A DNA stretch of 64,000 nt from positions 90,416,918 through 90,480,917 of the forward strand of contig JAVHZZ010000003.1 in the NCBI GenBank assembly GCA_036250195.1, read 5' to 3'. Source of the DNA: Mixophyes australis. Taxonomy: Eukaryota; Chordata; Amphibia; Anura; Limnodynastidae. The translations under genes and the position numbers were made by a program. Shown here in pieces: positions 21,746-32,589 of the stretch (position 1 is the first letter of the stretch; each line of letters starts with the position of its first letter). The notes under the pieces are model-generated. The model was given only the letters and a program-made list of their open reading frames with translations, did no database searches and was not told the DNA's origin.

Positions 21746-21784
21746 CTCATTAAACCACATACTTATAATAAAAATACCTCCCCC

Positions 21785-21827
21785 ATATGTATATATGTAC
21801 ATATACTTATATATATATACATATATT

Positions 21828-21868
<41 letters not shown>
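21785..21868. repeat. (TA)n microsatellite
   Basis: Alternating TA with TG/CA interruptions. Other TA tracts of this kind in the window: 14196-14222, 15231-15261, 20625-20669, 20839-20884, 35738-35875, 36500-36551, 50806-50902 and 56342-56371. Confidence 0.95.
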
Positions 21869-21870
<2 letters not shown>

Positions 21871-22239
21871 CATAAACAAAAAAAACTTGGTTTAACATGT
21901 CCGATTAAGGTTCCTTACTTCTTACACTTACGCATCATCTAAAATGTAAGACAATGCTTGAAAATTTTTCACTCAAACTCTAAAAAGCAATGAAATTACA
22001 ACGATTAAGGCAGAAACCTTAATGGACTTATTTCTTGCGCAATTCAGACGTGGTATGCCATCACATCCTGTGGTTATCTGTAGATTCAGCACCATCATGG
22101 AGTAAGATTGCTGTCACTCACAAAATGGTGGAGCTGCTAATTCACCAATTTGTGTATCCCCCTATTATTGTGTGACCTGCCATGCCTGGAGTAGTGTTGT
22201 TCTGGCTACAAATTTTGCAAGGGGACCCCACACTATTTG
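21869..22239. other. unassigned DNA
   Basis: Nothing recognised; no coding motif on either strand. Confidence 0.5.
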
Positions 22240-23740
22240 TTCCTCTGCATTAGCTCAATATGTCTAAAATGGGTCTCATCATCTTTCCCCCTTAAATGTC
22301 ATTACACTTTCCCTTGTATCTCTCATGGTGTTCCCTACACCCGGTGCTTTGGTTTCATAACTGACACAGTAACAAGTTTCTATCCACACATTCATTCCGT
22401 CATGCTATCCTTCTTTTGAAAATCTCCACATTATGCCCCATTCTCAATCCTTTCTCACTCCTAGTCCATTCTGTCATTATCTCATTATCTCCCTGTCACA
22501 CTTTTACACAGAGAATATCCCCGACTGGTATTAGCGCTACTAACCTGAGAGGCGCGGAGTCTAATACACCACCGGTGTTCACCAGGGACCCACGCAAGGA
22601 GGTTTGGGCTTGGCTGCGTGCGATGTGCAGGTCGCCGTTCTCCCAGGAAGTCACCAGTGCACCGAATAGGGTAGTCAGACAGGCCAAGTCGAAACCAAGG
22701 AAGCGAGGTACCACGGAGAGTAGGCAAGAGTAGTCAGGGACGGTCCAAAGGTCAATACCAGTGCGGCCAGCGAAGTACAAGGGAAATCCAGAAGAGAGGT
22801 CAAACAAGCCAATGAGTCTATACACAGGAGTTTAGGAACAGGAATGTAAACTAAATGCTGGAGCAGGGTAGAACCAATACTCTGGCACTAGACAGGTGTC
22901 AGAGGCTGCTTTAAGTACTCTTAGGTGCCTCCTGATTGGGTTAGGGAGATTTAGGCGGTTTAGACATGCTGGCTGCAGACAGGTGAGTAGAGATAGTGTT
23001 CTGCTGCTAGGCAACAGGACGTGGATTGTGGAGAGAAGGTGCCCATCTCCGGCGCCTGTGGAGAACACGGAGATGGCACCTGACACTCCCGCTTTGACTA
23101 CTGCAACCTCCTTCTAGCTGGTCTTCCCCTCACACACCTTTATCCTCTACAATCTGTTCTGAATGCAGTAGCAAGGCTATGCTTCCTCTTCTGCCACTCA
23201 TCATCTGTTGCTGCAATACTCTGCATATCACTTCACTGGCTCCGCATTCCATCCAGATGTCAATTCAAACTACTCATACTCACTTACACAGCCCTCACCA
23301 GCATCTCCCCTCCATACATATCTCACCTTGTTACGAGATACATCCAGACTCATATTCTCTGTACAACTCTGACCTACATCTCTCCTCTAATCTCTCACTC
23401 CTGCCTCCAAGACATATCCAGCTTTGCTCTCCAGTTATGGAACTCTCTGACCCTCAAAACTCACTCAGCCCAGACTCCAATTTTTCAAGCTCTCTCTCAA
23501 AACCCTACTACAACCTGCTCTATAACTTCCTAGTCTCCTCCCTCTGAACTCTAAACTCCCTCTAAACTCTTTACCTGCCACGTCCACTTGAAACCCAATA
23601 GCTCCTACTTTCTCTACTTTCCCACTCATTTTAGACTGTAAGCTCTCATGAGCAGGGTACTTACTCTCTTTCCTAAGTCTCATGTGTGCTCCTCCTGTTT
23701 GCCACAAATGTACTTGGTATGTTATGTTTAAGTGGTACTT
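22240..23740 (+). pseudogene. L2-type LINE RT C-terminal fragment, split by a solo LTR
   Basis: A non-LTR retrotransposon fragment of the CR1/L2 group. Before the LTR the frame has a GFITDTVTSFYPHIHSV segment; after it, DYC-N-LLAGLP, LQSVLNAVARLCF and SLHWL...F-K-LL-LTY-AL continue the same domain, the usual thumb and C-terminal motifs of L2-type RT. The text after 23600 (TAGACTGTAAGCTCTCATGAGCAGGG) is the standard 3' tail of this group. Removing the LTR at 22494-23085 and one 5-bp duplication reconnects the two halves. Stops and frameshifts are present. Confidence 0.85.
22494..23085 (-). mobile_element. solo LTR in the L2 LINE, duplication CTCCC
   Basis: 592 bp. On the minus strand it runs TGTCAGGTGCCATCTCC ... 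AAGTGTGACA, flanked by CTCCC at 22489-22493 and 23086-23090. It is the same family as the solo LTR at 31538-32152: both start TGTCAGGTGCCATC, share CTAGCA(A/G)CAG(A/G)AC, and near the 3' end share TTAGTAGCGCTAATACCAGT. A TTAAAG TATA-like element lies mid-way (about 22912). No internal region remains. Confidence 0.9.
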
Positions 23741-24440
23741 AAGTGATGTTTATGTTTCTATGTTTAATTTGTACTTATGTAATTTGTACCTGTATATTTG
23801 CTACTTATATTTGTACTTGTGTTTGCTTTGTTATTGTGTTTAATTTTTTAATTAGTTAAGAGGGGAAAATTATATATTTTTAATGGGGAATTATATGACA
23901 TTAACACTTGAAATGCGATAAAAATCCCCCAAGCAGCCATCACTAATACTACACGGAAAACATTAATACTGATTTACACAGTTCTGTTGTAGTATCAAAA
24001 TGTAAAGCTGTAACCTGGAAATGTTGTAATTTGTGTAAATGCTTGCTATAGCTGTATGTAAAAGTAAAAGAAAGAATAAATAATAACCTGCCCTTTATTG
24101 TTTTTATGCATTTCTTGCTACCTAAAAATACATACACCTAGATTTATTTTAAGACATCAAACATTTAAATAGGTACACACAAAAAACCCTAGGACATTGT
24201 TGTTAGCTAGTAAAAAAAGACTAATTAAAACTGCCTCCTATTTGTAAAAACAATGCAGAAGTCTTAATTATATTTGATAGCCTTTGAGAAAATTACAAGC
24301 AAAATGCACATTAGGGGAGCACACATCAAATGTGAATCCATTGTTACTTGTAATTTATTGGTATTATTAGTTCCTACACACTATGGGATGTCCCACTGAA
24401 CTGGTACTAAACTGGCAGACTATTGTACACTTAAAATAAT
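23741..24440. other. unassigned AT-rich DNA
   Basis: Very AT-rich sequence between the L2 tail and the copia element. No motif recognised. The 5' part of the copia element, including its 5' LTR, is missing here. Confidence 0.5.
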
Positions 24441-24454
24441 AGATCACTTATGAC

Positions 24455-24960
24455 AAGCGTTCTCCAAGAGACATATATAGACAAACAGCACTCAATGATG
24501 ACGCCACTAGGATGACACATGTCTAATTCATAAGAGCTAAGAGTAAAGTCATAGAGAAAATAGCAAGACCCTTGTAGAGACTCAAACAGGTCTGAAACCA
24601 AAAGCCTGGAGATCTGCCAATTGCGGAAAATACAACAACGGAACTTTAGCTGAGTTCTTGCGAAAATATGACACACAGCACCAACTGAAAATTGCTTACA
24701 TGCTAGAACAGAACAGTGTGAGAGAACGAGCTAACAGAACAATTGTTGAGCGAGCATGGACTATGTTGAATGACGCAGGTCTGGAGAAAAGTTTTTGGGC
24801 GGAAGCAGTGTGTACTGCAGTCTACCTTAAAAACCAAGTGCACACAGTAGCTGTGAAAGGTAAAATGCCACTGGAGGCGTGGTCCGGTAAAAAGCCAATT
24901 GTCAATCATCTCTGCTTATGCACATATTCCTAAAGAAATGCAAAGAAAGTTAGTTTCCAA
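24455..24960 (+). pseudogene. copia integrase fragment
   Basis: Starts in the catalytic core (DDATRMTHV...I-A-K-S, about 24497-24560) and continues in the open frame 24658-24933, where RERANRTIVERAWTMLNDAG carries the catalytic glutamate region and SFWAEAVCTAVYLKNQ and PLEAWSGKKP are classic copia integrase motifs. The text after 24933 (HIPKE, LVEYIMLGY) continues in another frame. The enzyme inserts element cDNA. The zinc-binding N-terminus is missing. Confidence 0.9.
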
Positions 24961-25269
24961 GTTAGTGGAATATATCATGCTCGGGTACTGAAGCAGAGTA
25001 AAGAATACAGACTTTGGGACATTAACAACAAATACCTTATCAAAGATGTGGTGTTTCACGAAAACACGCCACCTAGTGGAGTAATGGAAAAGCAACCACA
25101 AAAAATGTTTGTGATAATGGATGTTCAGGCAGCAGAAAGTGTGTCTGAGTCAGAAAATGTAATTGCGGATACCCAACCGTAAAACAGAACTACAAGGAGT
25201 TACAAAGGTATTTCCCCTAGGAAGGAGTTTGCTAATCTAGTCTTTTGTGAACCGCAAAACATTGAAGAT

Positions 25270-26070
25270 GCAAAAATAAAGCATTGACTTCGACCAGTGG
25301 AAAACGACCATTGATACAGAGTTAAAAGCTCTGGATTATAATAACACATGGACTGTAGGTAACAGGCTGAGTAATCGCAAAACGATCATGGACAAGTGAG
25401 TCTTTTGTAAGAAAGTGAATGCGGATGGTACCATCGCACGCTATAAAGCCCATCTTGTTGCCAAGGGCTACACACAAAAGTCTGGGATCAATTGCGAAGA
25501 GATCTTCTCGCCTGTTGCCAGAAACAGCACCCTGAGGTTAGTGATTGTCATCTTTACTATCCATAATATGTTGTTGTATTAGCTTGACTTTGACTCTGCA
25601 TTCTTAAATGGAAAATTGTTAGAGGAGATTTACATGGAGCCACTTGAACACTACAACGAGGGTGTTTACCAAGTAGGTAGAGTCTGCCTCCTAAAGAAGT
25701 CACCTTACGGTCTTAAACAGAGTGGTCGTTGTTAGTACATTAAACTTGATGCTGTACTGCTAGACATGGACTTTAATAGGTCAGAGACCTTGTATCACAA
25801 AACCATTGAGGAAAAGATGCTCTTCATTGTTTTGTACATTGATAATCTACTACTAGCAGGCCAAGAGAGACACATCACCAGTACCAAACAACTGTTGAAA
25901 CTGAAATTAAAATTAAAAGATCTAGGCCTGACAAACAAGCTGTTAGGCATGATGATCGTACAAAATTTGAATGATGGAACTCTTACAATTGATCAACAGA
26001 CATACATCAAAACAATACTTACCAAGTATGGGATGTTTGATGCAAAAACCAACAAACACACCTGTGGATA
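25270..26070 (+). pseudogene. copia reverse transcriptase fragment
   Basis: Scattered frames give a TWTVGNR-like block, [47 protein letters not shown] and SPYGLKQS, the standard copia RT series. The catalytic box in the 25766-26071 frame is YIDN (about residues 29-32) instead of Y-V-D-D: the second aspartate is asparagine. Internal stops (for example at 25580 and 25735) break the first half. RNase H is not recognisable; the text after 26070 decays quickly to the LTR. Confidence 0.85.
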
Positions 26071-26396
26071 AAAGATTAAAAATGACAAAGACAATGTCAC
26101 CAACAAGCAGCAAAGAGGTAGAGGAAATGATTAATACCCCTTAGAAAAATGCTGTTGGAAGTATTGGGACTCAACCAGATGTCACACATGATGTGAATCT
26201 TGTGATTCAATCTACAATCAATCTTGAAAAAAACATTGGACTAAAATCAAAAGAATTCCAAGAATTGATGATTTGCATTGTTTACTAACCCTTGTTTTCT
26301 TGTTACAGGAAAAAGAGATTTTATTGAAAACAGTGATTTTTGATAGAGTGAAATTGTTTTTCTTTGTGACAGGAGAGATTACTAAGTGAGGGGGGG

Positions 26397-26825
26397 TGTT
26401 ATTATTAGGAGCGTTTCGCTCCGTCCCCTGTCTGCGTTCCCATGATTACATGTTAGAGAACCTGCCTGCATCTGTATCCATATGCATACATGTATATAAG
26501 GGAAACCATCCTCTGCTACATATACAAATGTGTACAAGACTGCATTCAACTGTTTTTGCCAGCTGTACCTCAAAGTATACTAAGGGCTAGATTTACTAAG
26601 CTGCGGGTTTGAAAAAGTGGGGATGTTGCCTATAGCAACCAATCAGATTCTAGCTTTCATTTATTTAATACCTTCTACAAAATGACAGCTAGACTCTGAT
26701 TGGTTGCTATAGGCAACATCCCCACTTTTTCAAACCCGCAGCTTAGTAATTCTAGCCCTAAGTGTGAGTACCTGCACATATATCTGTTATTCAAGTTCAA
26801 TAAACAGAAAACCTGTTTAAGTACA
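26397..26825 (+). repeat. copia 3' LTR carrying a MITE
   Basis: Begins TGTTATTATTAGGAGCG directly after the polypurine tract GAGGGGGGG. It holds a TATA-like TGTATATAAGGG (about 26493) and a CAATAAACAG polyadenylation signal (about 26801). The end at GTACA (26825) is inferred. The MITE at 26584-26758 inserted into it; without the MITE the LTR is about 250 bp. Confidence 0.7.
26584..26758. mobile_element. Harbinger-like MITE, copy 2, TAA duplication
   Basis: 175-bp palindromic element, GGGCTAGATTTACTAAGC ... inverted at the right end, flanked by TAA (26581-26583 and 26759-26761). A TAA (TWA) duplication is typical of PIF/Harbinger. The arms pair along almost the whole length around a short spacer near 26670. 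Confidence 0.9.
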
Positions 26826-27949
26826 ATATAATTATGGCTCAACATCCACATTAACACCACTGACACCTTTAATAACATCAGAAGGTATAACCAACAACAA
26901 GATATCATAGTCTACACACCTTAAGTGTTACCCACATGCATTATTATTAGTTAATCTTCTTACATTTCCTTTACTCTCTATTTCTTTTTCTGCCTACTTT
27001 TTATTGCAGTTCATGCTTCAATCAAATACAAAACTAGAGCTTATCCATGTGTAACAAGTACAGAAATAGTTTTGCGTTTATAAATATTAGTTTTGGAATA
27101 ATTGCCCATGCCTATGGCAATGCATATCTACTCACTGTAGCAGAACATAACTTTCTTCACATGTTTGAAAAAGCAGTTACAGGGTAGATGAAGGAATTAT
27201 TTACCGTATAAAGTGTAATGCACTCTTTAATTCTGACACAGTCGGCTAGCTAACTATTGCAATTTAAGATTCATGCTTAAGGTAATGAGCCATCAGTATT
27301 CCCACTGAACCTGTATAAAAGCCTCACTACATCATAACACTTAATGAAAAACAAGCATTGAGACCAGTAATAATAAAAAAGCAGAAAAAAATGATCTCTG
27401 TCTTTTTTTTCCTTCCCTTCTATATTTTTATTCCAAAGCTATCAAGTTTTAACAACTACTAAAATGCACTTCTAGAATTCAACCTGCAAATTCAAAATCA
27501 ATATAAATCTTTATTTCAGGAATGATTGGGCGCCAGAACCATCTAAAATCTTGCAGCTAAGTACCTTCTTCTGAAATTGTAATATCCTGAAAATTGTATT
27601 TCAATCTGTCTTTGCAAGGAAAACACGAACTACAAGTCAGATTTAGTATGTTATTAATATTCATTCAAGCTTTGTAATGTAATCTATTTTATACAACTCA
27701 TACGTTAAAATGCAATTTACTTACCACAGGAAAAAAAACATCTGCTATTTCATGAAATATAGCTAAGATTTGGTTCAGTATTGAAAAGAGTCCTACATTG
27801 GTGTGTATCAATGAATTTCATTGATACAGTGTAGTTTATTCATAGACCAAGAGGGTTTATATGCAACTAGCCAATCAGAGCAGTTTTTCCATGCTCCAGC
27901 CAATCAGAGGCAAGCCGCTCTCATTGTTTCGGTGGTAGTCAGTTTCAAG
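26826..27949. other. unassigned AT-rich DNA
   Basis: No recognisable gene or repeat. A short inverted repeat TATCAATGAA...TTCATTGATA occurs at about 27807-27827. GCCAATCAGAG occurs twice near 27867-27910. Confidence 0.5.
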
Positions 27950-28431
27950 GTACTGACTACCCTGAAACAGAACAGAACGACATGAGAATTCCAAATGAAT
28001 AGTACACCGACCTGTGAAAAAACTTACTTACCAGAATGCAGATTACTTCACATCATGACTCCCTGTCTTGCCAGCTGGAGAAAACGACATCATCAGCAAT
28101 CGAGACTTGGATTAAAGCGGAGGTGGACGAAACCGTCTGTCATTTATGTAAATGTAAGTACTATTTTAGGGCTTAAGGTTAGGGTTAGGATTAGAGTTAA
28201 CCCTAACTCCTAACCCTAATATGCCTAACACCCCAAAATGACAGGCGGGTCTGTCCATAGCCGCTTTAAGCCAAGTCGCGATTGCTGATAAGGTCATTTT
28301 CTCCAGCTGGAAAGACAGGGAGTTGTGCTGTGAACTCATCTGCATTCCGGTAAGTAGGTTTTTTCACACGTCGGTGTACTATTCATTCGGAATCCTCATG
28401 TCGTTCTGTTCTGTGTCGGGGTAGTCAGTAC
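27950..28431. mobile_element. 482-bp foldback element with TTAGGG-like core
   Basis: Nearly the whole element is one imperfect palindrome. Left arm landmarks GTACTGACTACC, AACAGAACGACATGAG, AATAGTACACCGAC and CTCCCTGTCTTGCCAGCTGG reappear in reverse complement on the right (CCAGCTGG...GACAGGGAG, GTCGGTGTACTATTC, CATGTCGTTCTGTT, GGTAGTCAGTAC). The centre, 28174-28219, is telomere-like (AAGGTTAGGGTTAGGATTAG, then its complement AACCCTAACTCCTAACCC). No transposase. Next to the left end is a small extra hairpin, GGTAGTCAGT...ACTGACTACC (27934-27960). Confidence 0.85.
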
Positions 28432-29142
28432 TGTTAATAGGTACTACACCCCATTGTTTGATAACGGACAAACTTCTTTGCTTTAATTCCATTGAGGCTC
28501 TGCTAGAAGCATATTGTACATCATCTTATCAAGGTTTTTTCTTTCTTCATTTTAATTGTTGGATTACTTTTCAATTACCATAGGGCATAATAAAAAAAAG
28601 TACCTGTTGATTCCGGAGTGGAAAAAAGAAGGAACCAAGGGATTTGGTGAATATTTATATCAATTAAATGTTATTACTATGATGTGCATTTTTATAATTC
28701 GTTAACTGTGTAGAACTACAGGTTTCAGCAAGCACTAGCTGTCTGGGCATGCCAAATAACTCAATAGCTGCCAGAGATTGATAGGATTTGTAGTTTCATA
28801 CATTTAATTTATGTTTAGTTTAGAGATGCTCAGGCTCGGTTCCCCGAGAACCGAACACACCCGAACTTAGCATATCCGAGTACTGAACCGACTTGGCTTG
28901 GTACTTTTGCACTTTTTCGGAATCTAAAATGATGCAAAACATCATTGTTACGTCGTCGGATATCGGATCTTGGATCTCGCGAGTCTTGAAATCTATAAAT
29001 ACCGCCCTCCACGGCGATCTAGCGCCATTTGAAAGAGGGACACAGAAGGGGTAGCACAGTGTGTAGAGCAGTTTGGCAGCAACATAGATAGACTTGAAAA
29101 GAATGGGGTAGCAGTGTTCAACAAAGTCTACAGTGACATTCA

Positions 29143-29705
29143 GGAGAGCTCCATTGCTCCATTGCTAATTCTCATTGCTGAAAAATACAAATACCAGTGC
29201 TGACAAGCTTGGTGTAGTACTGCAGTCACATTCTACTGTGTTATATAGGTAACACAAAGAGGAGAGCTCCATTACTAATTCTCATTGCAGAAAAATACAA
29301 ATACTAGTGCTAGCAGGCTTGGTGTAATTGTGCAGTCACATTGTACTGTGTTAAATAGGTAGCACACAAAGAGGAAAGCTCCATTGCTCCATTGCTAATT
29401 CTTATTGCTGAAATACAAATACTAGGGCTAGCAGAATTGTCTTCTGAATTTGCAGTCAAAGTGTACGATGTTATATAGGTTACACACAAAGAGGAGTGCT
29501 CCATTGCTAAGTGTCATTGCTGAAATACAAATGTTCGGCCTGGCAGGCTTTTCTTCTGAATTTGCAGTCCAACTGTATGGTGTTATATAGGTGACACACA
29601 AAGAGGAGTGCTCCATTTCTCCATTGCATATTGTCATTGCTGAAATACAAATACTAGGCCTGGCAGGCTTTTCTTCAGAATTTGCAGTCAAAGTGTACGG
29701 TGTTA
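29143..29705 (+). repeat. 110-121-bp tandem repeat in the hAT element
   Basis: Five copies of a unit beginning GGAG(A/T)GCTCCATT at about 29143, 29262, 29372, 29493 and 29605, each followed by CATTGCTGAAA, ACAAAT and a CACATTGTACTGTGTTATATAGG-like block. The second hAT copy has one such unit, split by the solo LTR, near 31437-32220. Confidence 0.8.
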
Positions 29706-29710
29706 TTAAA

Positions 29711-30271
29711 ATGGATTCACAGCAGTACATAGAAAAGCAGGAGCACCAAGCAGCTGCTGGCACCAGTCATGATGATAGTAATCCCTCTACGTCATCTGGT
29801 AAAGCCTATGTAAAAGTGCATAGTGCTTTTAAGTCTGGGAAACAAAATTGTAAATAATCACCATTTACCTTGGTCAAGAAAAAAATGACCTGTAATCCAG
29901 GAAAAGTTATCTGCAGAAAAAATAAAATTGCCAACATGACATTCTACACATGCAGTGGCAAAGAAAGAATGAGGCCTTCGCCTTTCTCTATGAGTGCAAG
30001 TTCGGCAACTGTCACTGAGATATCTTCTTGTAAGGTCAGTTGTGACCAAGCAAGACCTTGTCATTCGGACTCCAAAAGTGGTGTCCAAAAACTTTTACGT
30101 GTAAAAGCTGAGCTGGAAGAAAACAGTAAAGCATTATGTTCACCCATAAAGAAGACCCCTTTCAGCATTTCTGCAGAAGTGTGCCTGAACAGCCCAAGTG
30201 TAGCCAGTGATACACCAATTGAGGATGCCACTTTGGAATTGAACTTCTGTAATGGTGGATTCCAGCGGTGA
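29711..30271 (+). pseudogene. N-terminal ORF remnant of the hAT element
   Basis: Two adjoining frames: one starts ATG at 29711 (MDSQQYIEKQEHQAAAGTS, Ser-rich, stop near 29857), the other, 29870-30271, is Ser/Lys-rich and ends CNGGFQR. The text (GTGCATAGTGCTTTTAAGT) is conserved in copy 2 near 32468. No zinc finger is evident. In copy 2 the block CTTCTG-ATGGTGGATTCCA lies in reverse, next to recognisable hAT transposase, so this is probably the upstream part of the same gene, with the catalytic part deleted from copy 1. Confidence 0.5.
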
Positions 30272-30435
30272 TGAATTAATAATGTATAAGGATGATGTAC
30301 ACCCACACTGATGAAGGTGGGGATGAGGCTGACGATGATAACAACATTTTGCCACAGTAGAGTTCATTAACAGCACTTTTACCTTAGGTGCCTTAAGGCC
30401 ATTGTTACCTTGTTTTGTGGGTGCCCAAACAAACC

Positions 30436-30481
30436 AAGCACTTCAGCCAAAAGGAGGGGCACTTTTCTGGCTGAAGTGCTT
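30436..30481. repeat. perfect 13-bp hairpin in hAT copy 1
   Basis: AAGCACTTCAGCC at 30436-30448 and its exact complement GGCTGAAGTGCTT at 30469-30481, with a 20-base loop. Perfect pairing in an otherwise decayed element is notable. A function is not known. Confidence 0.7.
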
Positions 30482-31537
30482 AGTTTATTAAAGTGTGCAT
30501 GTCCTTTTTTTGAAGATCCAACATAAGGGTGGGTGGGAGGGCCCAAGGACAATTCCATCTTGCACAACTTTTCTTTTCTGCCACTGCTCTGTGCCAATGT
30601 GTCCTAGATATGCTAGGAACTGCTGTGTGTTTGAGTAATTTCTTTGTCGCTTAGTATCCAGCCAGGTCGCTTCAGTATTTGTTCGAAAGTGTATGAAAAT
30701 AATATTGTGACCTATGAGAAGGTCAACGTTGACTGCAAAGGACTCAAAATTAGTGCTATTGAGGTTAATAATAATGTTGGTTCAAAAAAAGAGCAAAATT
30801 ATGTGATTTGAGCATATTTTAGCAATTTTTCTAAAAAAATACAGATCCAATACCAAAACACACGAGGGCGGTTTTGCCAAAACCAAAGCCAAAACACAAA
30901 ACTAATCCAGATCCTAAACCAAAACCAGTTCACGGGGGTCAGTGAGCATCTCTAGTTTATTTACAATAACACATTATCCAAACCCGACCACTCCATTGAA
31001 CTGTTATAAAGACAGTTAGGATAAAACCGCACTCTCATGATTAAATGAAAACGTAAATTAGGTTCAAACTAACAGCATTTTAGAAGAGAAAAAAAGAAAA
31101 TCTGAAATTAATGTATGGATTTTGTTATAAAGTGGTTGTAGCTAGGACATTGAAGTAGAGATGCTCAGGATCGGTTCACACCCGAACTTAGTGATCCGAG
31201 TAGTACCGGCTCGGTACTTTTGCGTGCCCTTGGAATTGAAAACAAGGCTAAACCTCATCATTACGTTGTTGGATCTGGCGAGATTTAGATTCTCAACAGC
31301 GATCCAGCCCCATTCCAGAAAGGGAAACAGAAGGGGTAGCACAGTTCTTGGCAGTCTCTAGTGCAGATGGACAGCATCATAGGTAGAAAAGAAAGAGGAG
31401 GGGTAACAGTGTTCTTCAAAGTCTCCAGTGACATTCAGGAGAGCTCCACTGCTCCATTGCTAATTGTCATTGCTGAAACAGAAATAAAAGGGCTGACAGG
31501 CTTGGTCTTCTAAATCTGCAGTCACATTGTACTGTGT

Positions 31538-32152
31538 TGTCAGGTGCCATCCCTGCTGATCCCCTGTCAGACGCCTGTCTTCCGGCCAGAGAACTCTGTT
31601 GCTTAGCGCCCTGCTCCGTCCCATTGCCTAGCAACAGGACGCTACTTCCACCGCAGCGTGCCGACCCCTGGCTCTCCCAATCAGTGTCCAGCCTGTCCCT
31701 ATTTAAAACTGGCTCTGGCGCCATTAGGGTGCCAGAGTAGCAGGTCTTGCCTCTAGCATTCTAGTGTGTTTACCCTGTTGTCACCCGGCTTTCCAGACCT
31801 TTCTCCATATTCCGCTCTCCTGTTGTGACCCGGCTTGTTGACTATCCTCCTGTCTGCCTGATCCATATTGTTCCTGCGACCTTGGCTTGTTGACGACCAT
31901 TCTGGATTCTCCTTTGTACCTCGCATTCTCGATTGGCTTGACCCGGACCATCTGACCCTTCTAACTCTACACCAACAACAGGCTAGTAGGACCGCGACCT
32001 GCGTGCCATGTGCAGCGAAGTCCAAACCTCCTTGCGGGGGTCCCTGGCGAATACCAGGGGCACGTTAGACTCCTTACCTGCTAGTTTAGTAGCGCTAATA
32101 CCAGTTAGTGTTCTCCTTCTTTGCAGTCCTCAGCAAGACCTACAGCCTGACA
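31538..32152 (+). mobile_element. solo LTR in the hAT element, duplication TGTGT
   Basis: 615 bp, TGTCAGGTGCCATCCC ... CAGCCTGACA, flanked by TGTGT at 31533-31537 and 32153-32157. The empty site is seen in copy 1 and in the tandem units (TGTACTGTGTTATATAGG), so the insertion is proven by comparison inside the window. A TATA-like CTATTTAAAACTGG lies near 31700. Same family as 22494-23085, opposite orientation. Confidence 0.95.
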
Positions 32153-32589
32153 TGTGTTATATAGGTAACACACAAAGAGGAGAGCTCCATTACTAATTGT
32201 CATTGCTGAAATAGAAATAATATGGCTGGCTGTCTTGGTCTAAATCTGCAGTTACATTTTACTGTACCATATCTCACTCAGAAACAGGAGAGGTGGCAGG
32301 GTTCAGTGCTGATACAGAAATTGTAATAACAGGGCTGTCATTGTTCTTAAAAGTCTTCAGTGACATTTTACTGTGCTATAGCTCATACAGAAACAGGAGG
32401 GGTGGCATTGTTCTTCTCACTCTCCAGTCTCAGTCTTGTTGATTCTAATCCCTCTACCTCATGTTTCAAGTGCGTAGTGGTTTTAAGTCAGGGAAACAGG
32501 TAGATCTCAGCACCTGCAATCTACACTGTAATCATATTCACCCTCATCAGTGTGGAATCCACCATCACAGAAGTCTGTGTACTTTGATG

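Larger units (their letters stand above)
24441..26825 (+). mobile_element. 5'-truncated Ty1/copia retrotransposon
   Basis: Begins inside integrase and runs through RT to a 3' LTR. gag, protease and 5' LTR are absent. Order integrase then RT with copia-type motifs (AERANRT-like, WTAVYLKN-like, [15 protein letters not shown], YGLKQS-like). A G-rich polypurine tract (26388-26396) directly precedes the LTR. Copia elements are uncommon in vertebrate genomes. The pol frame has many stops and frameshifts. Confidence 0.85.
28821..30954 (+). mobile_element. hAT-like element with TAGAGATG ends, copy 1
   Basis: 2134 bp, starts TAGAGATGCTCAGG and ends TGAGCATCTCTA, so the ends are inverted repeats of at least 12 bp. 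Flanks GTTTAGTT (28813-28820) and GTTTATTT (30955-30962) agree at 7 of 8 positions, consistent with an 8-bp hAT duplication plus one mutation. The TAGAGATG end resembles the TAGGGATG end of Ac-type hAT elements. A TATA-like CTATAAATACC (about 28992) follows the GC-richer 5' end. Inside are 110-120-bp tandem repeats and a short gene remnant; the catalytic part of the transposase is absent. The same family is copied at 31156-35460. Confidence 0.8.

Noticed and set aside
28174..28219. Interstitial telomere repeat
   Set aside because: The TTAGGG-like run is only about 45 bases and is the centre of a palindromic element, so it is not evidence of a telomere or fusion point.
29143..29705. Possible CRISPR-like array
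   Set aside because: Units are 110-121 bp of continuous similar sequence without distinct spacers, in a vertebrate transposon.
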